Source: Hypericum androsaemum
Taxonomy: Eukaryota > Streptophyta > Magnoliopsida > Malpighiales > Hypericaceae
DNA: 64,000 nucleotides
Direction of reading: 5' to 3'
NCBI GenBank assembly: GCA_963995505.1
Contig: OZ023187.1
Span: forward strand, 2,983,501-3,047,500
In this document: in pieces, positions 1-11,157 of the stretch
Numbering within the stretch: position 1 is the stretch's first letter
Layout: each line of letters opens with the position of its first letter
Translations under genes and position numbers: made by a program
Notes under the pieces: generated by a model
What the model was told of the DNA's origin: nothing
The model's input: the letters and a program-made list of their open reading frames with translations, nothing else
Databases searched by the model: none

Positions 1-1301
1 CAAACCACCATCTCCTCCCAGAGCAATAATAATTTGCTGACCAGGTTCGGTCAATTCTGCGACATTGTAATATACACGTTCCTCACCTTGCAACTCTGGT
101 TGAGTTGTGCCAGTGCTTGCCGATTTCTCCCCTGATATTTCGTTATCAGCAGACGAGTTAACAGAACATTGTGAAAAGAAAGCTCCTTCTACTTTATTTA
201 GGGCCTCAGGGACGGACTCCAGATTAGGTTTTGCATGCTCAGCGTCAAGAGAGCCTGGAAGGTCCCAAGGGTCCAAATCTTCCCTGGAACATTTCACAAC
301 TTTGGAAGGAAGTTCCCCCTTCAAGAGATGAATCACAGTGCCAACAGGTACTCGGACAACCTACAAGCAAGAAACTTCCAATGAAATTTGAAAGAGCGAA
401 ATCATGCCACCTTCATGGTAACAGAATAGGTAAAACTAACTACCTTGTCTTCTCCTCGAGTTCCTATCATATTTTTTGAGGCTCCGTGATCCCCTTTTGA
501 TGCATTCTGTTAAACCATAATCAGGATTCAGTCCTTATAGTGCCTGTCACCAAGCTATCTATTCGGAAAAAAAGTAATAACGAAACCAGCCTACAAAAAC
601 AACTGCTTCTGTAGACTGTAGGTAAGAAATTGGGAGCTACGACACGAGAACAGGTACTCATCTAAAGTTTGTTAAAGAGAGGCAAGAAAGGAAGTACAAC
701 ATACAACATGATGATGCAAACTGCTGAAATCCCAAACAGCAGATGAGCATTCAAGTATAACATCACCGCCTCTTCCTCCATTTCCACCTACGTTTCCGAG
801 TTTTCACGAATGAGAAGAGCAGACACATTAAGAAATTTCTAGAAAACCTATCTGTCATATAAGCAAAAATCCCGAATGATATCAAACAGTAGATGACCGA
901 AGAAACCCTGAAAGACAACTTCAACCTATCATATCCCTTGCTAGATTTTATTCATGTCAAGAAATTTACCATCCGGTCTACCATGTCGATCACGTCGGCT
1001 GCGACGAACACTAAAGCAACCAGTTCCCCCATCACCTCCTTTTGCATACAGCTTAATCCTGTCTCTCATTCTAGTTTCCTGTGAAGAGGACCACAAAAAA
1101 ATTATCAACAGCAAGTCCAAAACTACGACAAGATAAAATCTGGGAGAAGTGTTTTAACACCTGCAAAGGCGCTGCCTTTTGTTTCACTTGAACACCGTCC
1201 GAATAACAGAACAAAGACGTCAAACCCCATGGACATTTCGAGGACTTCCTCAAAGCTTCTTCCAAGTAGCAAACCGATTTCGCACTACTGCGCATCCACA
1301 T
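1..1301 (-). pseudogene. Obg-type GTPase 5' gene fragment, copy 1 (runs off left edge)
   Basis: Minus strand. Exons read at 1301-1161, 1078-970, 787-705, 506-444 and 360 to the window edge, identical to copy 2 at +6445. The N-terminal Obg fold is present: the glycine-rich start in exon 2 (KGGDGGTG), GGNGGRGGDVILE in exon 3 and VVRVPVGTVIHL across exons 4-5. The part of exon 5 with the G1-G3 motifs lies beyond the left edge. Copies 2-4 lack the 3' half, so this one is probably truncated as well. Whether it is transcribed cannot be told from sequence. Confidence 0.7.
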
Positions 1302-2507
1302 GTCTCCCCCCTTTCTCTATCACCTTATGCTACCAACATTAACCTACAAAACAAACAAAAGGAACACATGCTTAACGTTCGAAAACGTGTTTCATCTTCT
1401 CAATTGGAGTGCCAATGAGGCCCAATATCGAGAGGTTCCCGGTTCGACTGCTGAGTGATTAATACCAAACTGGCCTAACTGGGTTCCAAAAGTTACACAT
1501 CATTATAGAACCAAGTCCTCAAAAACAAAAACACATACTGACATATAATTAATTCAGGTAAACATACACAAGCTTCAACGAAGAGGCAGACAAGGAAAAG
1601 TGTTTAAAGAGGGGAGGCTCCTACTACGAAAAAGAAGTGAAATTTCTGCAACTCTGTTTGAGGCAAATTGACGAACACTTGGTGAGCATATTTTCCAAAA
1701 CACACAGCAGCGAAAAAGACTCCGAGTCGCTTTGAAGGACCGGGGATTGCTTTGATCTCCTATAGAAAGCAGGGCAGGTGACCAGTCGTCCCGAGACAAG
1801 ACAAGGCAGCTGATGTTTCCAGGAATAAAAGAAGACAACTCGTCATGTATCCGTCTTCCGGTTAAGGGTAAGTTTATTTTTTTCATTAATTAATGTTTTA
1901 GGAATAATTTTTCAACTAAGATATTTTTAATAAAAATCAGGTTTATTGTCCTCGGAATGAGACTTTGTATTTCAAAGGGAAGTGTTAGTGTTCTATTCTA
2001 TGCTCAGAAAACCTTCTTATAATAAAGGGAAAAGTACAAACAAAAATTTTCTACTATGATCATGAACTATGTAAACGCTATTGATGATCCTGACATTGAT
2101 ATTTTTTTTTGTAACAGAGACTCGAGAAGGGTCCGGGACAAATTAGTTCTCGGAACTTAGAAACGGTGTCGTTTCTAGGCTGATTTGGCAAGCACAAGAA
2201 CCAAAACCCCTACCGATAAACAGTTCTCGACAATAATCCCCAATCTAATAATTTGCCACAGCGTATCGATCTGCTATCGATTCGTTCGGCTGATAGCACA
2301 CAGCACATTAAACTAGCTCGAAGCAAACACGCACCAACTCAAAGCAACCCCTGAGCTATATAGAGCTAGAAACCTAAAAAGCTTGAAACTTTTCAATCGC
2401 TGAACCTAAAGGACAAGAACCCACCTAAGAAATCACCTCAAGAACATGTTACCCCGTTAAATTCCGGCGCCGAAGGAGGGGCAAAATGGGAAAAAGTAAC
2501 CCCATAC

Positions 2508-2602
2508 ATGTCACGGACCTGGAGCTGGTCGATCATGGAAGCCATCCGGGCCTTGTCTTCCTCCGGAACGCCCTCCAAACCCGCCATCATGCCCTTGTCC
2601 AT
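2508..2602 (-). pseudogene. TIM9 orphan first exon, copy 1
   Basis: This is identical to the copy at 8953-9047. It encodes the N-terminus of the small mitochondrial import chaperone Tim9 (MDKGMMAGLEGVPEEDKARM and following) up to a GTATGG donor-like site. No further TIM9 exon, with the twin CX3C motifs, is found before the Obg exons. Confidence 0.65.
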
Positions 2603-4029
2603 CCTTTCAAAACCCTAAATTAAAAATTGAACCTTTCAGGTTCTTCTCTTGTTGCTTTTGGTCGGGAAAGAATCCAAAGTGAGAGAGAGGTGAAGAGGGT
2701 TTTAGTTTACTGTGCGTGTTTCTGTTTGGTGTGTGTGTATTTTAAAAGTGGGCCGGTTAGGGCTATGTCTTTTGGGCTTATTGAAGTAGGCTGGGCTGGG
2801 TTAGCGTTCATGGGCCCTGTCTAATGCCGGCAGAAATACAACTATTAGAACGAGTTGATCTCGTTTACATTATTATTTCGTCGTGGATATTTGGCCGCAT
2901 CCCTTTTCACCCTTCTTTTTGGTATCGCCTAAAAAGTTATTTTCGATCTATTTACACCCTCTATTACAAGTAATTTAAATATGCGCTATTTTTAAAACTT
3001 GAGATTGAAGCTATAGCATAGCGAATCAAACTTTACCGATGGAAAATTTTGATGTTGGAAGGATTAAAAAAAACGTTATCTAGTTTCTAGTTTTTTTCGC
3101 AAGGTCACATCCAAGCATCTATCACGTTATATTTTAACGTACGTTTGCAAGGTCTTCGACAATAATTGACATTAAATTTAATTATTGTCACTAAAATACA
3201 ACATTTTTTTAATACGTAGAATACAACATTATATATTAGACAATTATAAAAAAATTCAGAATCTCGCACGTATAAGTCATTATTTCCTCCATACATTATA
3301 CTTTACCAAATAGAATACCAACAAGAACTTGAATTAATTAGTGAAAATTCTCTAACTTAGTAATATGTCATCAATTCAGAAAGCGCGGTTGTTTTAAAAT
3401 TCCAAACAATTTTTTAGTTGCATTTGTGGGTTTATCTGAATTAAAATTGTCGATATAGTAACATCCATTTTTTTTAAAAAGGTGCAAGTATAGAACTGTA
3501 CGCTAGAGGAAGTCAAAGCGTATGGAATTCGATAATTAGATTCTTGAAAATTATTTAATTTGGATAAAGAATTTGGCATGCGGCTTCAATTTGTAAGAAT
3601 AAATTATACACTAATGTAATATGAAAATGCTATTTCGATCTATAAATTTTTAATTATAAAAAAATTCGAAAATTGAAGCACGTATTTTTTTTTTTGCAAT
3701 ATATGTAATCAATACCATATACAATCACGTATTGGCCACACCGAAACATGCACAATATAAGGAAACCCTAATATTTAATTAAGATCTCCATAGTACAGAT
3801 ACAATTTGGACATAGAACCAGCCAAAGGGACAAACAGCAAATAGAAAATCCCACAAAGGGATTTTTATATGCAAAAGTCCAATGGCTTGCTTTATTCAAA
3901 TTACAAAGGACACGTACATAATAATTGTCACATTTTTGGGTTTCCCATATTACCCCTCTAAAAGATTATTATATGATATAAATTATGCTCTGGCTGGATA
4001 ATTATGGGTGACCCTTTTGTGACTTTGTC

Positions 4030-4712
4030 TCATTTGTTGCATGAGCAGCCATTGCAGGTGCAGTTTGAGCCGCACTTGCAGTCGTTCTCCGAGGCGAAGC
4101 TCATCTCGGACCTCTCATAGAACCTGCAATATTATTTAAATGAAAATTAATTTTAATATTTTATTGTCATATATTAATCATGCCAGAAAATCGTTGTACA
4201 AAGATAATTTAGTTATTAGCACGATTTGTACACAATTGGATAGACATCGTCGTAATCTAAATGACTACTAAATGACTATATCAGAGTATGCTTAACTTTG
4301 CTTGTATACAACTTCCAAAATGATGACCTAACCATGATTAATTTCAATATAATCTGATTTTTTACTTGCTAATAAAAAGTTATGGTCTGTTTCATCTGGA
4401 TCACTAACATGTCCTCGTAATTAGGAATTATGCCAACTTTTTGTTGGTGTAAAATGAAAGTCAAATCTCTTTCTGAATGCTTTTTGAGCGTTGACTTTTT
4501 GGAGAAGTTTATCTGTAAACATATGACCTTCTTTCTATGGTAGATAACTATTATTTTATTGTATAAATAATGATCTGAAGTTTTAGATTCTGATGACTAA
4601 TATATATATAAGTGTGTGTGTATATGTGGTAGCTTCTTCTCGCCGGCGACTAGGAGACTTACATCTTGTTAACCGGAGCAACGCCGGCGATGGTCGTCGA
4701 CTCCGATGAGAA
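4030..4712 (-). pseudogene. Metallothionein, 5'-truncated copy in U1
   Basis: Exon 3 (4123-4030) encodes the Cys-rich C-terminal domain ([19 protein letters not shown], stop). Exon 2 is kept only from 4712 down to the donor at 4663; its acceptor side was lost at the duplication junction. Exon 1, the start codon and the promoter are absent. It cannot be expressed as a metallothionein from its own promoter. Confidence 0.85.
4706..4712. other. Duplication junction with 7-bp microhomology (U1/U2)
   Basis: ATGAGAA joins MT exon 2 sequence (as at 17596-17602) to the Obg 3' flank (as at 22117-22123). Both parental contexts are in the window and share exactly these 7 bases, the expected signature of a microhomology-mediated tandem duplication. 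The same junction is at 11151-11157. Confidence 0.85.
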
Positions 4713-5815
4713 TTTAATTCTCTTATTAGCTGGACCAAAATGACGATGACTGGTTTATGCAGAAAAAAGTATCAGTTCCATTTTGTGGTGGGCCTTGAAT
4801 GCCTTGCGTCCCCTGTTGGTGGAGTTCTGCTTTTTGCTGTTGAAATTATTCACCTCAATCGTCCACGTCTCTTCTTTCCCTTTATGCTTTCTCATAAAAG
4901 GCTCGCTTTGTTTTTCCCTTCTCATCAAGAGGACGCATGCCTGCTTGGTATTTACAAACCAATCAATATAGAAAGGTCAAATTGGGACGTTTGAATTTAC
5001 GTCGAACAAATATTTAACATGGATATTTTCTTAATTGTTCGAACTCGATATATTTTTGCTACTCCTTTGTCATTTGATCTTGTTGGTAGTAACTTTCGGA
5101 ACATTACGATAGTATGTTTATGGAAAATATTAACATAATTAGTAATGAAACCCACTACCTGAGATCTTTTGAATGTCTGGATCCAGTAGCATGTTTCGAC
5201 CTGTATCGATCGTGGAGAACTACGGTGATAAACTGGGTAGGGCCGCAACCACACATCACGAAAAGCACTGTACCTTTCTACCATGGTTGGGCCCTTCAGA
5301 AGAGAGGAAACACGACATAAGATGAATATCTTATCAGCTTCACATAATTTCAATGACAAGAATAACGAACTGGCCCTGTTTTTTCGGTCGTTACTAACTA
5401 GTTACCGGACACCTATGGGTCGATTAATTCAGTTCGAGCCAGGTGGAAGAAACAAGCCTTGTTTGCACTTAATTGGGTTACTAACATTGATTCAATACTT
5501 TTTTTTTGCGAACACCAACTCGGTTGGCTTGCAAAGTCTCTATTGATGTTAGAAAATGGTTGACTTGCTGCAGAATGGACCACCGAACAACAGCAAAAGC
5601 AAAATAGCCTATCATATCAAAGCAAACAATGTGGATCTTAGTCCATGTGCAAACAGAAAGAAACAAATTTTCAAAAGAAATGAGAAAATGACAGGAGTGA
5701 AATTTTGCTGAAAACTAGAAGATAAACCTGACCTCTTTGATGGGTATTTCCCAAGGTCCAATGTCGCATGGTATGACCAGGACGAACTGCGGGATTTCTT
5801 CCTTGTCCCTGCAGA
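4713..5815. other. Unit segment downstream of Obg
   Basis: Follows the truncated Obg exon 5 on the minus strand. I searched it by eye for NKxD, SAK and the Obg C-terminal part and found none. ORFs of 120 codons (4997-5359, -) and 68-87 codons (+) recur in all copies but match nothing I recognise. A short minus-strand frame near 5745-5815 (DKEEIPQFVLVIPCDIGPWE) looks protein-like and could be an exon of an unidentified gene. Equivalents are at 11158-12260 and 22124-23225. Confidence 0.5.
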
Positions 5816-7746
5816 TCAAGCTGAATACCGCAGCCACGGTTCAAGTCCGACGCGCCTCTTTACTAGAAGGACACAAAAGTTAAGCACGATTTCATGAGAA
5901 ATTAAAACGATTAAGGAAGGCCGGTCAGAGAGACCTTGTTGATGGTGCTCCAGCTCCAAGACAAGATCTTTTAGCTGCACCCATGGTGGTAGTCCTTTCT
6001 TACCATCCAATGCAGCCGCTAGGTCCAGCACATAAGCTAAAACCTTTGTACGTTCTATGTGCCGTAGAAAAGCATGTCCAAGTCCACGATCTTCATGAGC
6101 TCCTTTTATGAGTCCAGGAATGTCAGCCACGGTAATGGAGAAGTCACTAAAGCTTAATTTCCCTAAATTTGGTCTTAAAGTTGTGAAGGCGTAGTGGCCT
6201 ACTCTTGGCTTAGCCCTAGAAAGAGCTCCTAATAGAGTGCTTTTACCAGCATTCGGCATGCCAACGAGACCCACATCAGCGATGCTCTTCAGTTCCAAAA
6301 TCAAAACAGCTTCGAAACCAGGTGTACCAGCAGTATGAGGAGATTGATTCCCACTCTCTGTTTCGGCATACGAAGCACTTTCACTATTGAGCCCTGACTT
6401 GTTAAGCTTAGCCTTCTTTGAGACATTTGAAGAATGGACATTGCCCAAACCACCATCTCCTCCCAGAGCAATAATAATTTGCTGACCAGGTTCGGTCAAT
6501 TCTGCGACATTGTAATATACACGTTCCTCACCTTGCAACTCTGGTTGAGTTGTGCCAGTGCTTGCCGATTTCTCCCCTGATATTTCGTTATCAGCAGACG
6601 AGTTAACAGAACATTGTGAAAAGAAAGCTCCTTCTACTTTATTTAGGGCCTCAGGGACGGACTCCAGATTAGGTTTTGCATGCTCAGCGTCAAGAGAGCC
6701 TGGAAGGTCCCAAGGGTCCAAATCTTCCCTGGAACATTTCACAACTTTGGAAGGAAGTTCCCCCTTCAAGAGATGAATCACAGTGCCAACAGGTACTCGG
6801 ACAACCTACAAGCAAGAAACTTCCAATGAAATTTGAAAGAGCGAAATCATGCCACCTTCATGGTAACAGAATAGGTAAAACTAACTACCTTGTCTTCTCC
6901 TCGAGTTCCTATCATATTTTTTGAGGCTCCGTGATCCCCTTTTGATGCATTCTGTTAAACCATAATCAGGATTCAGTCCTTATAGTGCCTGTCACCAAGC
7001 TATCTATTCGGAAAAAAAGTAATAACGAAACCAGCCTACAAAAACAACTGCTTCTGTAGACTGTAGGTAAGAAATTGGGAGCTACGACACGAGAACAGGT
7101 ACTCATCTAAAGTTTGTTAAAGAGAGGCAAGAAAGGAAGTACAACATACAACATGATGATGCAAACTGCTGAAATCCCAAACAGCAGATGAGCATTCAAG
7201 TATAACATCACCGCCTCTTCCTCCATTTCCACCTACGTTTCCGAGTTTTCACGAATGAGAAGAGCAGACACATTAAGAAATTTCTAGAAAACCTATCTGT
7301 CATATAAGCAAAAATCCCGAATGATATCAAACAGTAGATGACCGAAGAAACCCTGAAAGACAACTTCAACCTATCATATCCCTTGCTAGATTTTATTCAT
7401 GTCAAGAAATTTACCATCCGGTCTACCATGTCGATCACGTCGGCTGCGACGAACACTAAAGCAACCAGTTCCCCCATCACCTCCTTTTGCATACAGCTTA
7501 ATCCTGTCTCTCATTCTAGTTTCCTGTGAAGAGGACCACAAAAAAATTATCAACAGCAAGTCCAAAACTACGACAAGATAAAATCTGGGAGAAGTGTTTT
7601 AACACCTGCAAAGGCGCTGCCTTTTGTTTCACTTGAACACCGTCCGAATAACAGAACAAAGACGTCAAACCCCATGGACATTTCGAGGACTTCCTCAAAG
7701 CTTCTTCCAAGTAGCAAACCGATTTCGCACTACTGCGCATCCACAT
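5816..7746 (-). pseudogene. Obg-type (ObgM-like) GTPase, 3'-truncated gene, copy 2
   Basis: Obg/CgtA GTPases act in ribosome assembly; this one resembles the plant mitochondrial ObgM type. Exons: 7746-7606 (start ATG TGG ATG), 7523-7415, 7232-7150, 6951-6889 and 6805-5909. Their phases agree and give 431 codons. Residues 1-47 form a basic leader that could be a transit peptide. The Obg fold follows (KGGDGGTG; GGNGGRGGDVILE; KNMIGTRG; VVRVPVGTVIHL) with an acidic insert near 155-225. G1 GMPNAGKST lies near 314, G2 FTTLRPNLG near 340 and G3 DIPGLIKGAH near 360. Exon 5 ends at DRPSLI with a usable GT; reading through it meets a stop at 5816. The expected next exon, with G4 (NKxD) and G5, is not found down to the unit border. 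The copy therefore looks truncated and probably cannot make a working GTPase, although the remaining frame is open. Confidence 0.75.
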
Positions 7747-8952
7747 GTCTCCCCCCTTTCTCTATCACCTTATGCTACCAACATTAACCTACAAAACAAA
7801 CAAAAGGAACACATGCTTAACGTTCGAAAACGTGTTTCATCTTCTCAATTGGAGTGCCAATGAGGCCCAATATCGAGAGGTTCCCGGTTCGACTGCTGAG
7901 TGATTAATACCAAACTGGCCTAACTGGGTTCCAAAAGTTACACATCATTATAGAACCAAGTCCTCAAAAACAAAAACACATACTGACATATAATTAATTC
8001 AGGTAAACATACACAAGCTTCAACGAAGAGGCAGACAAGGAAAAGTGTTTAAAGAGGGGAGGCTCCTACTACGAAAAAGAAGTGAAATTTCTGCAACTCT
8101 GTTTGAGGCAAATTGACGAACACTTGGTGAGCATATTTTCCAAAACACACAGCAGCGAAAAAGACTCCGAGTCGCTTTGAAGGACCGGGGATTGCTTTGA
8201 TCTCCTATAGAAAGCAGGGCAGGTGACCAGTCGTCCCGAGACAAGACAAGGCAGCTGATGTTTCCAGGAATAAAAGAAGACAACTCGTCATGTATCCGTC
8301 TTCCGGTTAAGGGTAAGTTTATTTTTTTCATTAATTAATGTTTTAGGAATAATTTTTCAACTAAGATATTTTTAATAAAAATCAGGTTTATTGTCCTCGG
8401 AATGAGACTTTGTATTTCAAAGGGAAGTGTTAGTGTTCTATTCTATGCTCAGAAAACCTTCTTATAATAAAGGGAAAAGTACAAACAAAAATTTTCTACT
8501 ATGATCATGAACTATGTAAACGCTATTGATGATCCTGACATTGATATTTTTTTTTGTAACAGAGACTCGAGAAGGGTCCGGGACAAATTAGTTCTCGGAA
8601 CTTAGAAACGGTGTCGTTTCTAGGCTGATTTGGCAAGCACAAGAACCAAAACCCCTACCGATAAACAGTTCTCGACAATAATCCCCAATCTAATAATTTG
8701 CCACAGCGTATCGATCTGCTATCGATTCGTTCGGCTGATAGCACACAGCACATTAAACTAGCTCGAAGCAAACACGCACCAACTCAAAGCAACCCCTGAG
8801 CTATATAGAGCTAGAAACCTAAAAAGCTTGAAACTTTTCAATCGCTGAACCTAAAGGACAAGAACCCACCTAAGAAATCACCTCAAGAACATGTTACCCC
8901 GTTAAATTCCGGCGCCGAAGGAGGGGCAAAATGGGAAAAAGTAACCCCATAC
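7747..8952. other. Unit spacer between Obg exon 1 and TIM9 exon 1
   Basis: No supported gene. It should hold the Obg leader and promoter. A 103-codon minus-strand ORF at 8020-8331 recurs in all copies only because the DNA does, and it resembles nothing I know. Near 8608 there is an 18-bp imperfect palindrome (AGAAACGGTGTCGTTTCT). Equivalents are at 1302-2507 and 14192-15397, and in part at 25156-26040. Confidence 0.6.
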
Positions 8953-9047
8953 ATGTCACGGACCTGGAGCTGGTCGATCATGGAAGCCATCCGGGCCTTG
9001 TCTTCCTCCGGAACGCCCTCCAAACCCGCCATCATGCCCTTGTCCAT
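8953..9047 (-). pseudogene. TIM9 orphan first exon, copy 2
   Basis: Tim9 is a small Tim chaperone that escorts hydrophobic precursors across the mitochondrial intermembrane space. Minus strand from ATG at 9047: the peptide begins MDKGMMAGLEGVPEEDKARM and continues ASMIDQLQVRD, matching the start of plant Tim9 as I know it. The next bases, ATGTATGG, could be a donor. Reading through gives only a 54-residue ORF ending near 8885. The expected continuation (SLRMYNSLVERCF-like, then CX3C motifs) was not found down to 7750. A GGGCC/TGGGCT-rich upstream stretch (about 9195-9265) looks like the genuine TIM9 promoter. I infer that promoter plus exon 1 were duplicated without the rest of the gene. Confidence 0.7.
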
Positions 9048-9194
9048 CCTTTCAAAACCCTAAATTAAAAATTGAACCTTTCAGGTTCTTCTCTTGTTGC
9101 TTTTGGTCGGGAAAGAATCCAAAGTGAGAGAGAGGTGAAGAGGGTTTTAGTTTACTGTGCGTGTTTCTGTTTGGTGTGTGTGTATTTTAAAAGT

Positions 9195-9265
9195 GGGCCG
9201 GTTAGGGCTATGTCTTTTGGGCTTATTGAAGTAGGCTGGGCTGGGTTAGCGTTCATGGGCCCTGT
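9195..9265 (-). promoter_or_regulatory. Site II-like promoter block upstream of TIM9 exon 1
   Basis: Read on the minus strand the block holds several GGGCC / AGCCC / TAGCCC motifs within about 70 bp, ahead of an AAACCCTAA-type sequence next to the start codon. Such site II (TGGGCY) and telo-box-like motifs are known in plant promoters of mitochondrial and ribosomal genes. The same block is at 2750-2820 and 15640-15710. Function is inferred from motif type only. Confidence 0.45.
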
Positions 9266-9269
9266 CTAA

Positions 9270-10474
9270 TGCCGGCAGAAATACAACTATTAGAACGAGT
9301 TGATCTCGTTTACATTATTATTTCGTCGTGGATATTTGGCCGCATCCCTTTTCACCCTTCTTTTTGGTATCGCCTAAAAAGTTATTTTCGATCTATTTAC
9401 ACCCTCTATTACAAGTAATTTAAATATGCGCTATTTTTAAAACTTGAGATTGAAGCTATAGCATAGCGAATCAAACTTTACCGATGGAAAATTTTGATGT
9501 TGGAAGGATTAAAAAAAACGTTATCTAGTTTCTAGTTTTTTTCGCAAGGTCACATCCAAGCATCTATCACGTTATATTTTAACGTACGTTTGCAAGGTCT
9601 TCGACAATAATTGACATTAAATTTAATTATTGTCACTAAAATACAACATTTTTTTAATACGTAGAATACAACATTATATATTAGACAATTATAAAAAAAT
9701 TCAGAATCTCGCACGTATAAGTCATTATTTCCTCCATACATTATACTTTACCAAATAGAATACCAACAAGAACTTGAATTAATTAGTGAAAATTCTCTAA
9801 CTTAGTAATATGTCATCAATTCAGAAAGCGCGGTTGTTTTAAAATTCCAAACAATTTTTTAGTTGCATTTGTGGGTTTATCTGAATTAAAATTGTCGATA
9901 TAGTAACATCCATTTTTTTTAAAAAGGTGCAAGTATAGAACTGTACGCTAGAGGAAGTCAAAGCGTATGGAATTCGATAATTAGATTCTTGAAAATTATT
10001 TAATTTGGATAAAGAATTTGGCATGCGGCTTCAATTTGTAAGAATAAATTATACACTAATGTAATATGAAAATGCTATTTCGATCTATAAATTTTTAATT
10101 ATAAAAAAATTCGAAAATTGAAGCACGTATTTTTTTTTTTGCAATATATGTAATCAATACCATATACAATCACGTATTGGCCACACCGAAACATGCACAA
10201 TATAAGGAAACCCTAATATTTAATTAAGATCTCCATAGTACAGATACAATTTGGACATAGAACCAGCCAAAGGGACAAACAGCAAATAGAAAATCCCACA
10301 AAGGGATTTTTATATGCAAAAGTCCAATGGCTTGCTTTATTCAAATTACAAAGGACACGTACATAATAATTGTCACATTTTTGGGTTTCCCATATTACCC
10401 CTCTAAAAGATTATTATATGATATAAATTATGCTCTGGCTGGATAATTATGGGTGACCCTTTTGTGACTTTGTC
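9270..10474. other. AT-rich unit spacer between TIM9 exon 1 and MT
   Basis: AT-rich intergenic DNA with homopolymer runs and no convincing coding frame. The end next to MT holds the MT 3' untranslated region. Equivalents are at 2825-4029 and 15715-16919. Confidence 0.6.
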
Positions 10475-11157
10475 TCATTTGTTGCATGAGCAGCCATTGC
10501 AGGTGCAGTTTGAGCCGCACTTGCAGTCGTTCTCCGAGGCGAAGCTCATCTCGGACCTCTCATAGAACCTGCAATATTATTTAAATGAAAATTAATTTTA
10601 ATATTTTATTGTCATATATTAATCATGCCAGAAAATCGTTGTACAAAGATAATTTAGTTATTAGCACGATTTGTACACAATTGGATAGACATCGTCGTAA
10701 TCTAAATGACTACTAAATGACTATATCAGAGTATGCTTAACTTTGCTTGTATACAACTTCCAAAATGATGACCTAACCATGATTAATTTCAATATAATCT
10801 GATTTTTTACTTGCTAATAAAAAGTTATGGTCTGTTTCATCTGGATCACTAACATGTCCTCGTAATTAGGAATTATGCCAACTTTTTGTTGGTGTAAAAT
10901 GAAAGTCAAATCTCTTTCTGAATGCTTTTTGAGCGTTGACTTTTTGGAGAAGTTTATCTGTAAACATATGACCTTCTTTCTATGGTAGATAACTATTATT
11001 TTATTGTATAAATAATGATCTGAAGTTTTAGATTCTGATGACTAATATATATATAAGTGTGTGTGTATATGTGGTAGCTTCTTCTCGCCGGCGACTAGGA
11101 GACTTACATCTTGTTAACCGGAGCAACGCCGGCGATGGTCGTCGACTCCGATGAGAA
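10475..11157 (-). pseudogene. Metallothionein, 5'-truncated copy in U2
   Basis: Exon 3 is at 10568-10475 and truncated exon 2 at 11157-11108, identical to the U1 copy. The MT 5' half is replaced by the Obg 3' flank of the next unit. A minus-strand transcript from the Obg copy above could in principle splice into the intact exon 3 acceptor. From the Obg exon 5 donor (phase 0) that join reads GTT CTA TGA, an immediate stop, so no Obg-MT fusion protein is expected. Confidence 0.85.

Larger units (their letters stand above)
1..4712. repeat. Tandem unit copy U1 (partial; left end off the window)
   Basis: The sequence recurs base for base at +6445 in every stretch I compared. It carries the 5' part of an Obg GTPase gene, an orphan TIM9 first exon and the last part of a metallothionein gene, all on the minus strand. 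It ends at the 7-bp motif ATGAGAA (4706-4712), where the next copy begins. The true left boundary lies outside the window. Confidence 0.95.
4713..11157. repeat. Tandem unit copy U2 (complete, 6,445 bp)
   Basis: This is a full unit between two identical junctions (ATGAGAA at 4706-4712 and 11151-11157). Order by coordinate: Obg 3' flank (4713-5815), Obg exons (5909-7746), spacer, TIM9 exon 1 (8953-9047), AT-rich spacer, MT exon 3 (10475-10568) and truncated MT exon 2 (11108-11157). It differs from U3 at only two positions that I noticed: T5788 versus A12233, and C5837 versus T12282. Such identity, introns and spacers included, means a very recent duplication or recent homogenisation, unless it is an assembly artefact. 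Confidence 0.95.

Noticed and set aside
107..479. Plus-strand ORFs of 74 and 82 codons, repeated in every unit
   Set aside because: They lie antisense to Obg exons 4-5 and recur only because the unit recurs; no motif.
4997..5359. 120-codon minus-strand ORF in every copy
   Set aside because: No recognisable domain, overlapped by plus-strand ORFs of similar quality, and conserved only as part of duplicated DNA.
5838..5848. GGTTCAAGTCC, like a tRNA T-loop or B box
   Set aside because: The flanking bases do not form a T-stem, and no acceptor stem or A box is found at the right distance.
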